Origin: Nocardioides marinisabuli
GTDB taxonomy: Bacteria; Actinomycetota; Actinomycetes; Propionibacteriales; Nocardioidaceae
Assembly (NCBI RefSeq): GCF_013466785.1
Contig: NZ_CP059163.1
Coordinates: 62,001 to 126,000 of the forward strand
DNA: 64,000 nt
Direction of reading: 5' to 3'
Position numbers and translations under genes: made by a program. Positions 24,178 to 34,397 of the stretch are shown here, piece after piece (position 1 is the stretch's first letter; every line of letters begins with the position of its first letter). The notes beneath the pieces were generated by a model. It ran no database searches. It saw nothing but the letters and a program-made list of their open reading frames with translations, and was not told where the DNA came from.

Positions 24178-24937
24178 CTCCTGGCGGCTGGCGCTCGGCA
24201 CCCTGACCGTGCTGCGGGTGCCCCCGCCGCGCGCCGTGACTCCCGTGGTCGCCGGTCGGGCGATGCTGCTGGCTCCGCTGGCGGTCCTCCCGCTGGGTCT
24301 CGTCGTCGCCGTGGTCGGCCTGGTCGGCGCCCGGCTCGAGCTGCCCCCGCTCGTCGTGGCACTCCTCGCGGTGGGCGCGCTCGCCGCCGGCAGCCGGGCC
24401 CTGCACTGGGACGGGCTCTCCGACGTGGTCGACGGACTCACCGCCTCCTACGACCCGGCGCGCTCCCTCGAGGTGATGAAGTCGGGCACCTCCGGACCGG
24501 CCGGCGTGGTGGCGACGGTGGTGGTGCTGGGCGTGCAGGCCGCTGCGCTGGCGCCGCTGCTCACCACCGCCCGCGGGGCGCTGGTCGCCGGGCTGCTGGT
24601 CTGCGTCTCCCGGGCCGCGCTCGGCTGGTGCTGCCTGCGCGGGGTCCCGGGTGCGCGCCCCGACGGTCTCGGGGCGGCGTACGTCGGCACGGTCGGGCCG
24701 CTGCCCGCCGCAGCCGTGTGGCTGGTCGCGGCCCTGCTCCTGACGCTCACCGCGGGCTGGTCGGGCCTGCTGGCCGCGGTCCTGGCGGCGCTGGTGGTCG
24801 CGGCGCTGCTGCACCGCGTCGTGCGCCGGCTCGGCGGGGTGACCGGCGACGTGCTGGGCGCCGCCGTCGAGCTCTCCCTGGCGGCCCTGCTCGTGGGCGT
24901 GCTCGTCGGAGGGCCGCCGAGCGGAGGCGTCGGGTGA
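24170..24937 (+). CDS. cobS: Adenosylcobinamide-GDP ribazoletransferase (cobalamin synthase)
   Basis: The 255-aa integral membrane protein has about six to seven helices. The conserved metal-binding segment ALHWDGLSDVVDGLTA is followed by SLEVMKSGTSGPAGVV. It joins alpha-ribazole (phosphate) to AdoCbi-GDP at the membrane, the last assembly step. ATG 24170 overlaps the end of cobT. It is the last gene of the plus-strand operon and converges on cobU, whose stop is 5 bp away. Confidence 0.94.
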   Translation: MPDSWRLALGTLTVLRVPPPRAVTPVVAGRAMLLAPLAVLPLGLVVAVVGLVGARLELPPLVVALLAVGALAAGSRALHWDGLSDVVDGLTASYDPARSLEVMKSGTSGPAGVVATVVVLGVQAAALAPLLTTARGALVAGLLVCVSRAALGWCCLRGVPGARPDGLGAAYVGTVGPLPAAAVWLVAALLLTLTAGWSGLLAAVLAALVVAALLHRVVRRLGGVTGDVLGAAVELSLAALLVGVLVGGPPSGGVG

Positions 24938-24942
24938 GCCCC

Positions 24943-25479
24943 TCAGAGCCGCAGCACCCGGCCGGCCACCACCAGGTGCACCTCGTCGCAGGCCTCGGCG
25001 ACGCGCTGGTTGGCGAGGCCGAGCAGGTCGCGGAAGAGCCGGCCCGACCGGTGCGCCGGCACCACGCCCAGCCCCACCTCGTTGGTCACCAGCACCACGT
25101 CGTGCGGGCAGTCGCGCAGCGCCGCCACGACCGCGGCCAGCCGGGCCTCCACCAGCGCGACGACGTCGTCGGAGGAGCGCTCCCACGCCTGCTCCTCGTC
25201 GAGCAGACCGGTCACCCAGGTGCCCAGGCAGTCGACCAGCAGCGGGCGGTCGGCGCCGACCAGCGCGCCGGCCAGGTCGCGGGTCTCGAGCGTGCTCCAC
25301 GACGCCGGGCGCCGCTCGCGGTGGGCCGCGACACGCGCCGCCCAGTCGGGGTCGTCGTCCTTCGGCACCGGGCCCGGCGCGACGTAGGTGACGGGGGCGG
25401 TGCCCACGAGCGACCCCACGAGCGACTCGGCGTGCCGGGACTTGCCCGAGCGCACGCCGCCGGTGACCAGGACCTTCAC
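24943..25479 (-). CDS. cobU: Adenosylcobinamide kinase / phosphate guanylyltransferase
   Basis: The 178-aa protein starts at GTG 25479 (GGAGG upstream) with the P-loop VTGGVRSGKSRHAE. It then shows PLLVDCLGTWVTG and VVLVTNEVGLGVVPAH, ending LGLANQRVAEACDEVHLVVAG, as in CobU/CobP. It phosphorylates and then guanylylates adenosylcobinamide, giving AdoCbi-GDP for CobS. Its start codon is only 11 bp from the divergent cobD start, so each promoter must extend into the other gene. Confidence 0.95.
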   Translation of the reverse strand: MKVLVTGGVRSGKSRHAESLVGSLVGTAPVTYVAPGPVPKDDDPDWAARVAAHRERRPASWSTLETRDLAGALVGADRPLLVDCLGTWVTGLLDEEQAWERSSDDVVALVEARLAAVVAALRDCPHDVVLVTNEVGLGVVPAHRSGRLFRDLLGLANQRVAEACDEVHLVVAGRVLRL

Positions 25480-25490
25480 GAGAGCCTCCA

Positions 25491-26435
25491 GTGCTGAGCA
25501 GATCGGTGGGGATGGTGCTGGGGGTCGGCCTCGACCGCGCCCTGGCCGACCCCGCACGATGGCACCCCGTCGCCGGCCTCGGCACCCTGGCCGCCCGCCT
25601 CGAGCAGACGACGTACGCCGACCGGCGCGCGGCGGGCGCCGCCCACGTGTTGGTGCTGGTCGGGGGCTGCGTGGCGCTGGGGGCCGTCGCCGAGCGCGCC
25701 ACCCGCGACCGGCCGGTGCCGCACGCGCTGGTCACCGCGGCCGCGACCTGGACCGTGCTGGGCGGCACCACCCTGGGCCGGGAGGCCGCCGAGGTGGCGC
25801 GGCTGCTGGAGGCCGGGCGGCTCGACGACGCGCGCACCCAGGTGGCGCGGCTGGTGGGCCGTGACACCCGCACCCTGGAGGCCACCGACGTGGCCCGGGC
25901 CGCGCTCGAGTCGCTGGCCGAGAACACCTCCGACGCGGTGGTCGCCCCGCTGGTGCTGGGCGCGGTGGCCGGGGTGCCGGGGCTGCTCGGCTACCGGGCG
26001 GCCAACACCCTCGACGCGATGGTCGGGCACCGCAGCGCCCGCTACGCCCGCTTCGGCTGGGCAGCGGCGCGCCTCGACGACGTGCTCAACCTGCCCGGGG
26101 CGCGGCTCACCGCGGCCCTGGCCACCGTGCTCGGCGCCGACCCGGCGGCGAGCGTGCGGGCCTGGCGGCGCGACGCCGGCGCCCACCCCAGCCCCAACGC
26201 CGGCCCGGTGGAGGCCGCGTTCGCGGGCGGGCTGGGCGTCCGCCTGGGCGGGCGCACCGTCTACGGCACCGGCGCCGAGGCCCGGGTCGAGCTGCGTCCG
26301 GTGCTGGGCGACGGGCGCGCCCCGGCCGCTCACGACGTGGCCCGGGGGCGCCGGCTGGCCGACCGGGTCGGGGTCGGTGCGCTCATCGTGACGGCAGCCG
26401 TCGCAGCCAGGCCAGCGCGCCGTCGACGTCGCTGA
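25491..26435 (+). CDS. cobD: Adenosylcobinamide-phosphate synthase (CbiB/CobD)
   Basis: The 314-aa membrane protein has [17 protein letters not shown] at the N-terminus and the conserved [26 protein letters not shown], and [19 protein letters not shown] segments of CbiB/CobD. It attaches aminopropanol phosphate to adenosylcobyric acid. GTG 25491 was taken as start; ATG 25512 ([13 protein letters not shown]) is possible. It is divergent from cobU, and its last 53 bp overlap the convergent 3' end of cobK. The tail is unusually Arg-rich (ARPARRRRR). Confidence 0.93.
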   Translation: MLSRSVGMVLGVGLDRALADPARWHPVAGLGTLAARLEQTTYADRRAAGAAHVLVLVGGCVALGAVAERATRDRPVPHALVTAAATWTVLGGTTLGREAAEVARLLEAGRLDDARTQVARLVGRDTRTLEATDVARAALESLAENTSDAVVAPLVLGAVAGVPGLLGYRAANTLDAMVGHRSARYARFGWAAARLDDVLNLPGARLTAALATVLGADPAASVRAWRRDAGAHPSPNAGPVEAAFAGGLGVRLGGRTVYGTGAEARVELRPVLGDGRAPAAHDVARGRRLADRVGVGALIVTAAVAARPARRRRR

Positions 26436-27105
26436 CCGTGGGCACGCCCGGCGGCGGTGCCGGGCGGCGCACGACGACGGTGGCGACCCCGAGGTCGGCG
26501 GCGGCCTGCATCTTGGGCCAGGTCAGCGCCCCGCCGGAGTCCTTGGTGACCAGCACGTCGGCGCGGTGCCCGCGCAGCAGGTCGCGCTCCCCCGCCTCCT
26601 GGTAGGGGCCGCGGCTGCGCAGCAGCGTCCAGGTCGCGGGCAGCGGCACGTCGGGCTCGTCGACCACCCGGGCCAGCACCGTGTGCTCGGCCAGCGGACC
26701 GGCGAAGGCGCCGAGCTGCTGGCGGCCCACGGTCAGCACCGGGCGCCGCCCGAGCCGCGCGGCCGTGGCGGCCGCCTCGTCGTGGCCGTCGACCCAGTGC
26801 CAGCGCCCGGTCGGGTCGCTCCAGCCGGGGCGCTGCAGCCGCAGCAGCGGCACGTCGACCGCGGCGGCGTGCGTCGAGATGGTGGCCGCGAAGGGGTGCG
26901 TCGCGTCGACCACGGCGTCGTGCGCCGCGGCGTACGCACGCAGCGCCTCGGCGCCCCCGAAGCCGCCGATGCGCACCCGGCCCACGGGCAGGCGCGGCCG
27001 CACCACCCGCCCGGCCAGCGAGGACTCGACGTCGACGCCGGCCTCGACCAGGGCGGCGGCCAGGGCCCGCGCCTCGCCGGTGCCGCCGAGCAGCAGCACC
27101 CTCAC
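26383..27105 (-). CDS. cobK: Precorrin-6A reductase
   Basis: The 240-aa NADPH-dependent enzyme has the N-terminal motif [42 protein letters not shown] and the C-terminal [19 protein letters not shown], all family signatures. It reduces precorrin-6A to 6B for CobL. Start GTG 27105 overlaps the cobQ stop (GTGA), making it the last gene of the long minus-strand operon. It overlaps cobD tail-to-tail by 53 bp. Confidence 0.95.
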   Translation of the reverse strand: MRVLLLGGTGEARALAAALVEAGVDVESSLAGRVVRPRLPVGRVRIGGFGGAEALRAYAAAHDAVVDATHPFAATISTHAAAVDVPLLRLQRPGWSDPTGRWHWVDGHDEAAATAARLGRRPVLTVGRQQLGAFAGPLAEHTVLARVVDEPDVPLPATWTLLRSRGPYQEAGERDLLRGHRADVLVTKDSGGALTWPKMQAAADLGVATVVVRRPAPPPGVPTVSDVDGALAWLRRLPSR

Positions 27106-28556
27106 GGCTGGGCTCCCGGCGCTCCCGGCGGCAGGAACGGCAGCCCGGCGGGCGCCCCGTCGAGGGCCAGCGCGAGCAGCGCGTCGACGTCGAGGTGGGT
27201 CTCGACGAGCTCGCCGAGCAGGTCGAGCCGGCGCTCGCGGGCGGCGGGGAACGACGCCGTCGACGCCACGCCGAGTGCCCGGCGCAGGTAGGCGGCGCGG
27301 TGGGCGTCGTCCTCCAGGGCACCGTGCACCATCGTGGCCGTCACCGCCCCGTGCTCGCGCTGGCCCTCGAGGCGCCCGTGGTGGATCTCGTAACCCGCGG
27401 GCTCGTGGCGGCGCAGCACCTTCGCGGGGGTGAAGGCGGTGACGGCGTCGAGCAGCCCCAGCCCCTCGACGTCGGCGCCCGCGGGCCCCTCGACCCCCTG
27501 CGGGTCGCGGATCCGCCGGCCGAGCATCTGGGCGCCGCCGCAGATCCCGAGCAGCGGGCGACCCGCCGCGACGTGGGCCTGCAGGGCGGTGTCGAGGCCG
27601 CGCCCGCGCAGCCAGGCCAGGTCGGCGAGCGTGGCGCGGGTGCCGGGCAGCACCACCAGGTCGGCGTCGGAGAGCGCCTGCGGGGTGGAGGCGAAGACCA
27701 CGTCGAGGCCGGGCTCGAGGCCGAGCGCGTCGACGTCGGTGAGGTTGGAGATCCGCGGCAGCCGCACCACGACGACCCGGGCGGTCGACTCCCCCGCGCC
27801 GGCGCCGCGGCGGGCCCGGCGCCCCTCCAGGTCGAGGGCGTCCTCGGAGTCGAGCCACAGGTCCGGGCTCCAGGGCAGCACGCCGTAGGTGCGACGACCG
27901 GTCGCGGCCTCCAGCTGGGCCAGGCCCGGGCGCAGCAGCTCGAGGTCGCCGCGGAACTTGTTGACCACGAAGCCCGCCAGCAGCGCCTGGTCCTCAGGTG
28001 CGAGCAGCGCGACCGTGCCGAGGAACGCGGCGAAGACCCCGCCCCGGTCGATGTCGCCGACGACGACCGTGGGCAGGTCGGCGTGCCGGGCCAGGCCCAT
28101 GTTGACGTAGTCGCCCGCGCGCAGGTTGATCTCGGCCGGGCTGCCTGCCCCCTCGGCGACCACGACGTCGTGGCGCCCGGCCAGGTCGTCGTACGCCGCG
28201 TGGGCGGCGCGGGCCAGGTGGGCGCGCCCGGTGGTCCAGTCGCGCGAGGACACCTCGCCGGCGGGCCGGCCCAGCACCACCACGTGGCTGCGCCGGTCGC
28301 TGCCGGGCTTGAGCAGCACCGGGTTCATCGCCGGCTCCGGCTCGACCCGCGCGGCCAGCGCCTGCACCCACTGGGCGCGGCCGATCTCGGCGGTGCCCCC
28401 GTCGGGGTGGGCCACGACCATCGAGTTGTTCGACATGTTCTGCGCCTTGTACGGCGCCACCGCCACCCCGCGGCGGGCCAGGGCGCGGCACAGCCCCGTG
28501 GTGACCACGCTCTTGCCGGCGTCGGAGGTGGTGCCGGCGACCAGCAGGCCGCCCAT
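27102..28556 (-). CDS. cobQ: Cobyric acid synthase (glutamine-hydrolysing)
   Basis: The 484-aa enzyme starts [18 protein letters not shown] (synthetase P-loop-like motif) and continues [32 protein letters not shown], and the glutaminase catalytic Cys in [15 protein letters not shown], with the His in YEIHHGR. It amidates side chains b, d, e and g. ATG 28556 overlaps the stop of the preceding 2H-phosphoesterase gene (ATGA), and its stop overlaps cobK. Longer starts would add Arg/Pro-rich shadow sequence. Confidence 0.95.
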   Translation of the reverse strand: MGGLLVAGTTSDAGKSVVTTGLCRALARRGVAVAPYKAQNMSNNSMVVAHPDGGTAEIGRAQWVQALAARVEPEPAMNPVLLKPGSDRRSHVVVLGRPAGEVSSRDWTTGRAHLARAAHAAYDDLAGRHDVVVAEGAGSPAEINLRAGDYVNMGLARHADLPTVVVGDIDRGGVFAAFLGTVALLAPEDQALLAGFVVNKFRGDLELLRPGLAQLEAATGRRTYGVLPWSPDLWLDSEDALDLEGRRARRGAGAGESTARVVVVRLPRISNLTDVDALGLEPGLDVVFASTPQALSDADLVVLPGTRATLADLAWLRGRGLDTALQAHVAAGRPLLGICGGAQMLGRRIRDPQGVEGPAGADVEGLGLLDAVTAFTPAKVLRRHEPAGYEIHHGRLEGQREHGAVTATMVHGALEDDAHRAAYLRRALGVASTASFPAARERRLDLLGELVETHLDVDALLALALDGAPAGLPFLPPGAPGAQP

Positions 28557-29137
28557 CAGGCGACCGCCTCGGCGGCGAGGGGGAAGGAGTGCAGCAGCCG
28601 GCACCCGTCGGCCTGCCACCACTGCAGGTCGACCCGGTCGACCCGGGTGCGCACCGGCAGGCGCCCGGAGAGGTCACCGGCCACGGAGCCGACCGTGACC
28701 CGCTGGCCGACCTGCTGGCCGACCCGGGTGGGGCCGGGCCCGACCTGGTCGAGGCTGAGGTGCGGCTCGACCGCGCCGTACCTGCCCTCGTAGGGCGGGT
28801 GCTGGGGGTAGGCCTCGGCGAGCAGGCCGGTCAGCGCCGCGAACCGTCCGTGCGGCTCGGGGCGCAGGTGCACCAACCCGTTCGGGAAGACGTCGACCTC
28901 GCCCAGCCGGGCCTCGAAGGTCGGCACCGAGGCGAGCAGGGCCGCGACCCGCCCGAGGTCGGCGTCGTCGGGCGCCGGCACCCACGGCGCCAGCACGGTG
29001 ACGTGGGCGTGCACGAACGCCGGGTCGCTCGAGACCCACGCCGGGTCGTACTCGTGGGTGCGGGCCCGCACCCAGTCGTCGAGCGCGGGCACCGGCACGG
29101 CGAGCACGGTGTGACCGCTGGTGGGGTGCCCGCTCAC
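28556..29137 (-). CDS. 2H phosphoesterase / 2'-5' RNA ligase-like protein embedded in the cob operon
   Basis: The 193-aa cytosolic protein has the two H-x-[ST]-x motifs that define the 2H superfamily: HAHVTVLAPW (about residues 43-52) and EPHLSLDQVG (about 124-133), with the usual spacing. Members hydrolyse or ligate cyclic or 2'-5' phosphodiesters. It overlaps cobF by 4 bp at its start (GTGA, 29134-29137) and cobQ by 3 bp at its end, so it is translated as part of the cobalamin operon. No known cobalamin step requires this family. A role in processing a ribazole phosphate or a cyclic phosphate by-product is only a guess. Fold confidence is good, function unknown. Confidence 0.8.
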   Translation of the reverse strand: MSGHPTSGHTVLAVPVPALDDWVRARTHEYDPAWVSSDPAFVHAHVTVLAPWVPAPDDADLGRVAALLASVPTFEARLGEVDVFPNGLVHLRPEPHGRFAALTGLLAEAYPQHPPYEGRYGAVEPHLSLDQVGPGPTRVGQQVGQRVTVGSVAGDLSGRLPVRTRVDRVDLQWWQADGCRLLHSFPLAAEAVA

Positions 29138-29910
29138 GGGGCGTCCCCGGCCGGCGCCCGCAGCAGGTGCAGGTCGAGCACCCAGCCGTCGTGGGCGCGG
29201 GCCCGCTCGCGGGCGGCCTCGATGTCGGCGAGCACCTCACCGACCCGCCCGGCGACCAGCTGCTCACCGGGGGCGCCGAGGTTGGCCCCCCACCAGATCG
29301 ACCAGTCGGCGAGCGCGGGGTCGGCCAGCGCGTCGAGGCGACGGTTGAGCACGACGACGACGTTGCGCTGCCCCTGGGCGAGCGCCTCGGCGAACCGGCG
29401 GGCGGTGGTGACGTGCAGCGGGGCGCCGACGTCGTGCAGCACCAGCCGGTGCCGGGCGGCGAGCAGCTGGAGGCTGCTGATGCCGGGCACCACCTCGACG
29501 GCCAGCGGCAACCGCTCCTGGAGCCGGTCCAGCAGCCGCAGCGTGGAGTCGTAGAGGCTCGGGTCGCCCCACACCAGCAGCCCCACGTCGCCGGGGTGCG
29601 TGGCCAGGGCGGCCTCCCACGCCTCGGCCCGCGCGGCGTGCCAGGCGTCGACCGCCGCGTCGTAGTCGACGTCGTCGTGCCGCGCGCGCGGCGGGTCGTC
29701 GAGCACGACCAGCTCGACGCCGTGCAGGTCGCAGACCTCGCGGCGCACCGCGAGCAGCGGGTCGTCGGCGGACTTCACGAAGGCGAGCACCACGTCGACG
29801 GAGCCGATCGCGGCCGCGGCCTCGACGGTCACGTGCTGCGGACCCATCCCGATGCCGACGACGACCACCCGGCGGGCCGCCGTGGCGGTCCCGCCCGGCG
29901 CCTCAGCCAC
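29134..29910 (-). CDS. cobF: Precorrin-6A synthase (deacetylating)
   Basis: The 258-aa tetrapyrrole methylase has the N-terminal VVVVGIGMGPQHVTVEAA, VLAFVKSADDPLLAVRRE, LLVWGDPSLYDSTLRLLD and VEVVPGISSLQLLAARH. The GIGMGPQHxT variant of the SAM loop is typical of CobF rather than the other cob methylases. It methylates precorrin-5 at C1 and removes the extruded acetyl group. GTG 29910 overlaps the cobN stop by 8 bp and its stop overlaps the 2H-phosphoesterase gene. Its presence marks the aerobic pathway. Confidence 0.93.
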   Translation of the reverse strand: MAEAPGGTATAARRVVVVGIGMGPQHVTVEAAAAIGSVDVVLAFVKSADDPLLAVRREVCDLHGVELVVLDDPPRARHDDVDYDAAVDAWHAARAEAWEAALATHPGDVGLLVWGDPSLYDSTLRLLDRLQERLPLAVEVVPGISSLQLLAARHRLVLHDVGAPLHVTTARRFAEALAQGQRNVVVVLNRRLDALADPALADWSIWWGANLGAPGEQLVAGRVGEVLADIEAARERARAHDGWVLDLHLLRAPAGDAP

Positions 29911-32900
29911 CGGCGCGGTCCTCCAGGTCGCCCTCGAGGTCGAGGTAGACCGCCTGCATCCGCGCCAGCGTGTCGGCGTCGGGCGACTCCCACAGCCCGC
30001 GGTCGGCGGCCTCGTGCAGCTTCTCCACGATGCCGCGCAGCGCCCACGGGTTGGAGCGGCGCATGAACTCCTGGTTGGTCTCGTCGAGCACGTACTCCTG
30101 GGCCAGCGACTCGTACATCCAGTCGTGCACGACCCCGGCGGTGGCGTCGAAGCCGAAGAGGTAGTCGACGGTGGCGGCGAGCTCGAAGGCGCCCTTGTAG
30201 CCGTGGCGCTGCATGGCGGTGATCCAGCGCGGGTTGACCACCCGGGCGCGGAAGACCCGGTTGGTCTCCTCCTGCAGGGTGCGGGTGCGCACCGCGTCGG
30301 GGCTGGTGGAGTCGCCGACGTAGGCCTTCGGGTCGGAGCCGGTGAGCGCGCGGACGGTGGCGACCATCCCGCCGTGGTACTGGAAGTAGTCGTCGGAGTC
30401 GGCGATGTCGTGCTCGCGGGTGTCGATGTTCTTGGCCGCGACCTGGATGCGGCGGTAGGCCGTGCGCATGTCGTCGGCGGCCGGGGCGCCGTCGAGGCCG
30501 CGGCCGTAGGCGAAGCCGCCCCAGGCGGTGTAGACCTCGGCCAGGTCCTTGTCGTCGCGCCAGGAGCCGGACTCGACGACCTGCAGGATGCCGGCGCCGT
30601 ACGAGCCCGGCTTGGAGCCGAAGACCCGGGTGGTGGCCCGGCGCCGGTCGCCGTGCTCGGCCAGGTCGGTCTCGACGTGGGCGCGCACGAAGTTCTGCTC
30701 GGCCGGCTCGTCGAGGTCGGCGACCAGCTGCACGGCGTCGTCGAGCATCGCCACGACGTGCGGGAAGGCGTCGCGGAAGAACCCCGAGATCCGCACGGTG
30801 ACGTCGATGCGGGGTCGGCCGAGGTCCTCCAGGGGGACGACCTGCAGCTCGGAGACGCGGCGCGAGGCCTCGTCCCAGACCGGGCGCACGCCCAGCAGCG
30901 CGAGCACCTCGGCCACGTCGTCGCCGGAGGTGCGCATCGCGCTGGTGCCCCACACCGACAGGCCCACCGAGGTCGGGTAGGCGCCGGTGTCGTCGAGGTG
31001 GCGCTGGAGCAGCGAGTCGGCCATCGCGACGCCGGTCTGCCAGGCCAGCCGGCTGGGCACGGCGCGCGGGTCGACGGTGTAGAAGTTGCGCCCGGTGGGC
31101 AGCACGTTGACCAGCCCGCGCAGCGGGGAGCCGGAGGGGCCGGCCGGCACGAAGCCGCCGTCGAGGGCGTGCAGCACCGCGTCGAGCTCGTCGGTGGTGC
31201 AGGCCAGCCGGGGCACGACCTGCTCGGCCGCGAAGCACAGCACCCGGCGCACCTCGGGGTCGTCGTGCAGTGCTGCGACCGCGGCCGGGTCCCACCCGGA
31301 CTCCTCCATGGCCAGCACCAGGGCACGGGCCTGCTGCTCGGCGGCGTCGACGGCGCCGGTGTCCTCGTGCCCCTCCTTCAGCCCCAGGGCGACTCGCAGG
31401 CCGGGCACCGCCGCGGACTCGCCTCCCCACACCTGGGAGGCACGCAGGATCGCGAGCACCAGGTTGACCCGGGCCTCCCCGTCGGGCGCCTGGCCCAGCA
31501 CGTGCAGGCCGTCGCGGATCTGGGCGTCCTTGATCTCGCAGAGCCACCCGTCGACGTGCAGCAGGAAGTCGTCGAACTCCTCGTCGTCGGGGCGCTCGTC
31601 GAGACCGAGGTCGCGGTGCATCTCCGCGGCGTGCATCAGCTGCCAGATCTCGCCCCGCACCGCCGGCAGCTTGGCCGGGTCCATCGCGGCGATGTTGGCG
31701 TGCTCGTCGAGCAGCTGCTCCAGGCGCGCGATGTCGCCGTAGGTCTCGGCGCGCGCCATCGGCGGGATCAGGTGGTCGACGATGGTGGCGTGGGCGCGCC
31801 GCTTGGCCTGCGCGCCCTCCCCCGGGTCGTTGACCAGGAACGGGTAGACCAGCGGCAGGTTGCCGATCGCGGCGTCGGTCGCGCAGGAGGCCGAGAGGGC
31901 CGCGTTCTTGCCGGGCAGCCACTCCATCGACCCGTGCTTGCCCAGGTGCACGACCGCGTGCGCGCCGAACCCGCCGGACTCCGGCGACGCCTCCAGCCAG
32001 CGGTACGCCGCCAGGTAGTGGTGGCTGGGGGCCAGGTCGGGGTCGTGGTAGATCGCGACCGGGTTCTCCCCGAAGCCGCGGGGCGGCTGGATGAGCAGCA
32101 CCACGTTGCCGGCGGTGATGGTGGCCAGCACGATCTCGCCGGCGGCGTTGGTGAAGAGGGTGCCGGGCGCCGCGCCCCACGCGTCGGTGATCTGCGCGCG
32201 CAGGTCGGCGGGCAGGTCGGCGGTCCACGCGTCGTACTGCGCCGGGGTGATCCGCACGTGCGCGTCGCTGAGCTGGGCGTGGGTCAGCCACTCCTCGTCC
32301 TGCCCGCCGGCCGCGATCAGGGCGTGGATGAGGGCGTCGCCGGCCTCGGTGTCGTCGTCGAGCTCGAGACCCGGGATCTCGCCCGGCGCCCCGAGGTCGT
32401 AGCCGGCCTCGCGCATCCGGCGCAGCAGGCGGATCGTGGAGACCGGCGTGTCCAGGCCCACCGCGTTGCCGACCCGGGAGTGCTTGGTCGGGTAGGCCGA
32501 GAGCATCAGCGCGACCTTGCGCTCCGCGGGCGGCGTGCTCCGCAGCCGGGCGTGGTTGACCGCGGTGCGGGCCACCCGGGCGCAGCGCTCGGCGTCGGCG
32601 ACGTAGCGCGGCAGCCCGTCGGCGTCGACCTCCTTGAAGGAGAACGGCGCGGTGATGATCCGCCCGTCGAACTCGGGGATCGCGATCTGGGTGGCGGAGT
32701 CGAGCGGGGTGACTCCGTCGTCGCTGGCCTCCCACTCCGCGCGGCTGCTGGTCAGGCACAGGCCCTGGAGGACGGGGATGTCGAGGGCCGCCATCCGCTC
32801 CACGTCCCAGGCCTCGTCGTGCTCGCCGGCGCTGGCCGAGGCCGGGGTGCTGCCGCCGGCGGCGAGCACGGTGACCACGAGGGCGTCCAGGGTGCCCAGC

Positions 32901-33514
32901 GCGTCGTAGAGCGCGTCGGGGGCCGCGCGCAGCGAGCCCGCGAAGATCGGGACGCCGACCGCGAGCCCGGTCGCGTCGACGGCGTCGGCCAGCGCGTGGG
33001 CGAAGGCGGTGTTCCCGCTGGCCTCGTGGGCGCGGTAGTAGAGGATGCCGACCCGCGGCAGGTCGCTGTCGACGTGCGGGCGGGCCCACCCCCACTGCGG
33101 CAGCGCGACCGGGGGCTCGAAGCCCTCGCCGGTGAGCAGCACGGTGTCGGAGAGGAACGCGTGCAGCTGGGCCAGGTTGGCCGGGCCGCCCTCCGCGAGG
33201 TAGCGGTGCGCCTCGGCGGCCACGCCCATCGGCACCGAGGAGAGCTCCATCAGCTCGGCGCTGGGCTGCTGCTCCCCGCCCAGCACGACGGTCGGCACGC
33301 CGGTCGCCGCCACGCGGGTGAAGCCCGAGCAGAGGTCCTGGGGCGAGCCCAGGACGCGTCCGACCACCAGGTCGCAGCCCTCGATGGTCTCGGCCATCGA
33401 CTGGTGACCCGGCCGGGCCGGGTTGGCCACGACGTAGTCCGCACCGCTGGCGCGGGCCGAGAGGAGGTCGGTGTCGGAGGTGGAGAGCAGCGCGATGCGC
33501 GCGCGTCGGTTCAT
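29903..33514 (-). CDS. cobN: Cobaltochelatase subunit CobN
   Basis: The 1203-aa protein is the large porphyrin/corrin-binding subunit that inserts Co2+ into hydrogenobyrinate a,c-diamide with an AAA+ partner (here the ChlI-ChlD fusion at 17366). Family landmarks include IGILYYRAHEASGNTAF near the N-terminus, VVHLGKHGSMEWLPGKN in the middle, and YGAGILQVVESGSW plus LFGFDATAGVVHDWMYE toward the end. Length is standard. ATG 33514 has AGGAG upstream and overlaps the stop of the CbiX-ferredoxin gene (ATGA). A B12 riboswitch lies immediately upstream, so cobN has its own B12-responsive control within the longer btuF operon. Confidence 0.96.
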   Translation of the reverse strand: MNRRARIALLSTSDTDLLSARASGADYVVANPARPGHQSMAETIEGCDLVVGRVLGSPQDLCSGFTRVAATGVPTVVLGGEQQPSAELMELSSVPMGVAAEAHRYLAEGGPANLAQLHAFLSDTVLLTGEGFEPPVALPQWGWARPHVDSDLPRVGILYYRAHEASGNTAFAHALADAVDATGLAVGVPIFAGSLRAAPDALYDALGTLDALVVTVLAAGGSTPASASAGEHDEAWDVERMAALDIPVLQGLCLTSSRAEWEASDDGVTPLDSATQIAIPEFDGRIITAPFSFKEVDADGLPRYVADAERCARVARTAVNHARLRSTPPAERKVALMLSAYPTKHSRVGNAVGLDTPVSTIRLLRRMREAGYDLGAPGEIPGLELDDDTEAGDALIHALIAAGGQDEEWLTHAQLSDAHVRITPAQYDAWTADLPADLRAQITDAWGAAPGTLFTNAAGEIVLATITAGNVVLLIQPPRGFGENPVAIYHDPDLAPSHHYLAAYRWLEASPESGGFGAHAVVHLGKHGSMEWLPGKNAALSASCATDAAIGNLPLVYPFLVNDPGEGAQAKRRAHATIVDHLIPPMARAETYGDIARLEQLLDEHANIAAMDPAKLPAVRGEIWQLMHAAEMHRDLGLDERPDDEEFDDFLLHVDGWLCEIKDAQIRDGLHVLGQAPDGEARVNLVLAILRASQVWGGESAAVPGLRVALGLKEGHEDTGAVDAAEQQARALVLAMEESGWDPAAVAALHDDPEVRRVLCFAAEQVVPRLACTTDELDAVLHALDGGFVPAGPSGSPLRGLVNVLPTGRNFYTVDPRAVPSRLAWQTGVAMADSLLQRHLDDTGAYPTSVGLSVWGTSAMRTSGDDVAEVLALLGVRPVWDEASRRVSELQVVPLEDLGRPRIDVTVRISGFFRDAFPHVVAMLDDAVQLVADLDEPAEQNFVRAHVETDLAEHGDRRRATTRVFGSKPGSYGAGILQVVESGSWRDDKDLAEVYTAWGGFAYGRGLDGAPAADDMRTAYRRIQVAAKNIDTREHDIADSDDYFQYHGGMVATVRALTGSDPKAYVGDSTSPDAVRTRTLQEETNRVFRARVVNPRWITAMQRHGYKGAFELAATVDYLFGFDATAGVVHDWMYESLAQEYVLDETNQEFMRRSNPWALRGIVEKLHEAADRGLWESPDADTLARMQAVYLDLEGDLEDRAGG

Positions 33515-34397
33515 CGTGTTTCTCCTCGGGGTTCTCGCCCCTGGTCGGCGGAGGTCCCGTGGCCAGTGTCTGGCTTCACCCGCTGCTCTCGCAGCGGGCT
33601 CACAGTGGCGGAACCGCCCCGGACTTCGGCATCGCTGCCGGCACCGGGTTCCTGGTCACCACGAGACGTGTGCGACCACCCTAGTCCCCTCGCCGGGCCA
33701 CGGCGCCGCGGCAGCCGCTGCTCGGTCACGGGCGCGCCCGCGACGAGGTGCTGCGCGACGACCCGGGTCGCCGCGGCGTCGTCCACGCGGCCGTACCAGA
33801 CGTCGTCGGGCTGCACCGCGACCACCGGGGCGTGGTTGCAGGGGAACAGGCAGCCGGTCTGGGTGACCAGCACGTCGTCGTCGCCCTGCCCGTGCTCGAC
33901 CAGGGCCCGCGACAGCGCGGCCGCGGTGGCGTCGGAGCCGCGCGCGGTGCACCGCGGCCCCCGGCACACCAGGACCTGGTAGCGGTGGCCCGGCACGTCC
34001 TGCCAGGCCGCGGAGGCCAGGCCCGCCTCCCGACCGGTGACCGGGCGGACCGCGCGCCCCAGCACCGTGGGCAGCTCGCCGTCATGACGCAGCAGCTGGG
34101 CGGCCACGGTGATCTCGGGCCGGTGCCCCGACCGCTCGCGCCACCAGTGCCCGGCGACCCGGCGCAGCCACGACGCGCCGGGGCCGCTCGCGCCCAGCCG
34201 CACCCCGACCAGCGCCACCCGCCCGGTGCCGAGGTCGGCCAGGCGGGTCAGCTCGCGCGAGAGCGACGGGTCGCCCACCTGCAGGAACGCCACCGTGGCC
34301 AGCCGGTCGCCGGCCAGCCGCGCGACCCGGTCGGCCAGCGCCACCTCGTGGGCCGACATCCCCACCAGCACCAGGTGCTCGGCCCGGTCGTCGACGC

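Noticed and set aside
29852..33982. Very long plus-strand open frame antisense to cobN
   Set aside because: It is a frame kept open by high GC; its translation has no domain and cobN on the other strand is unambiguous.
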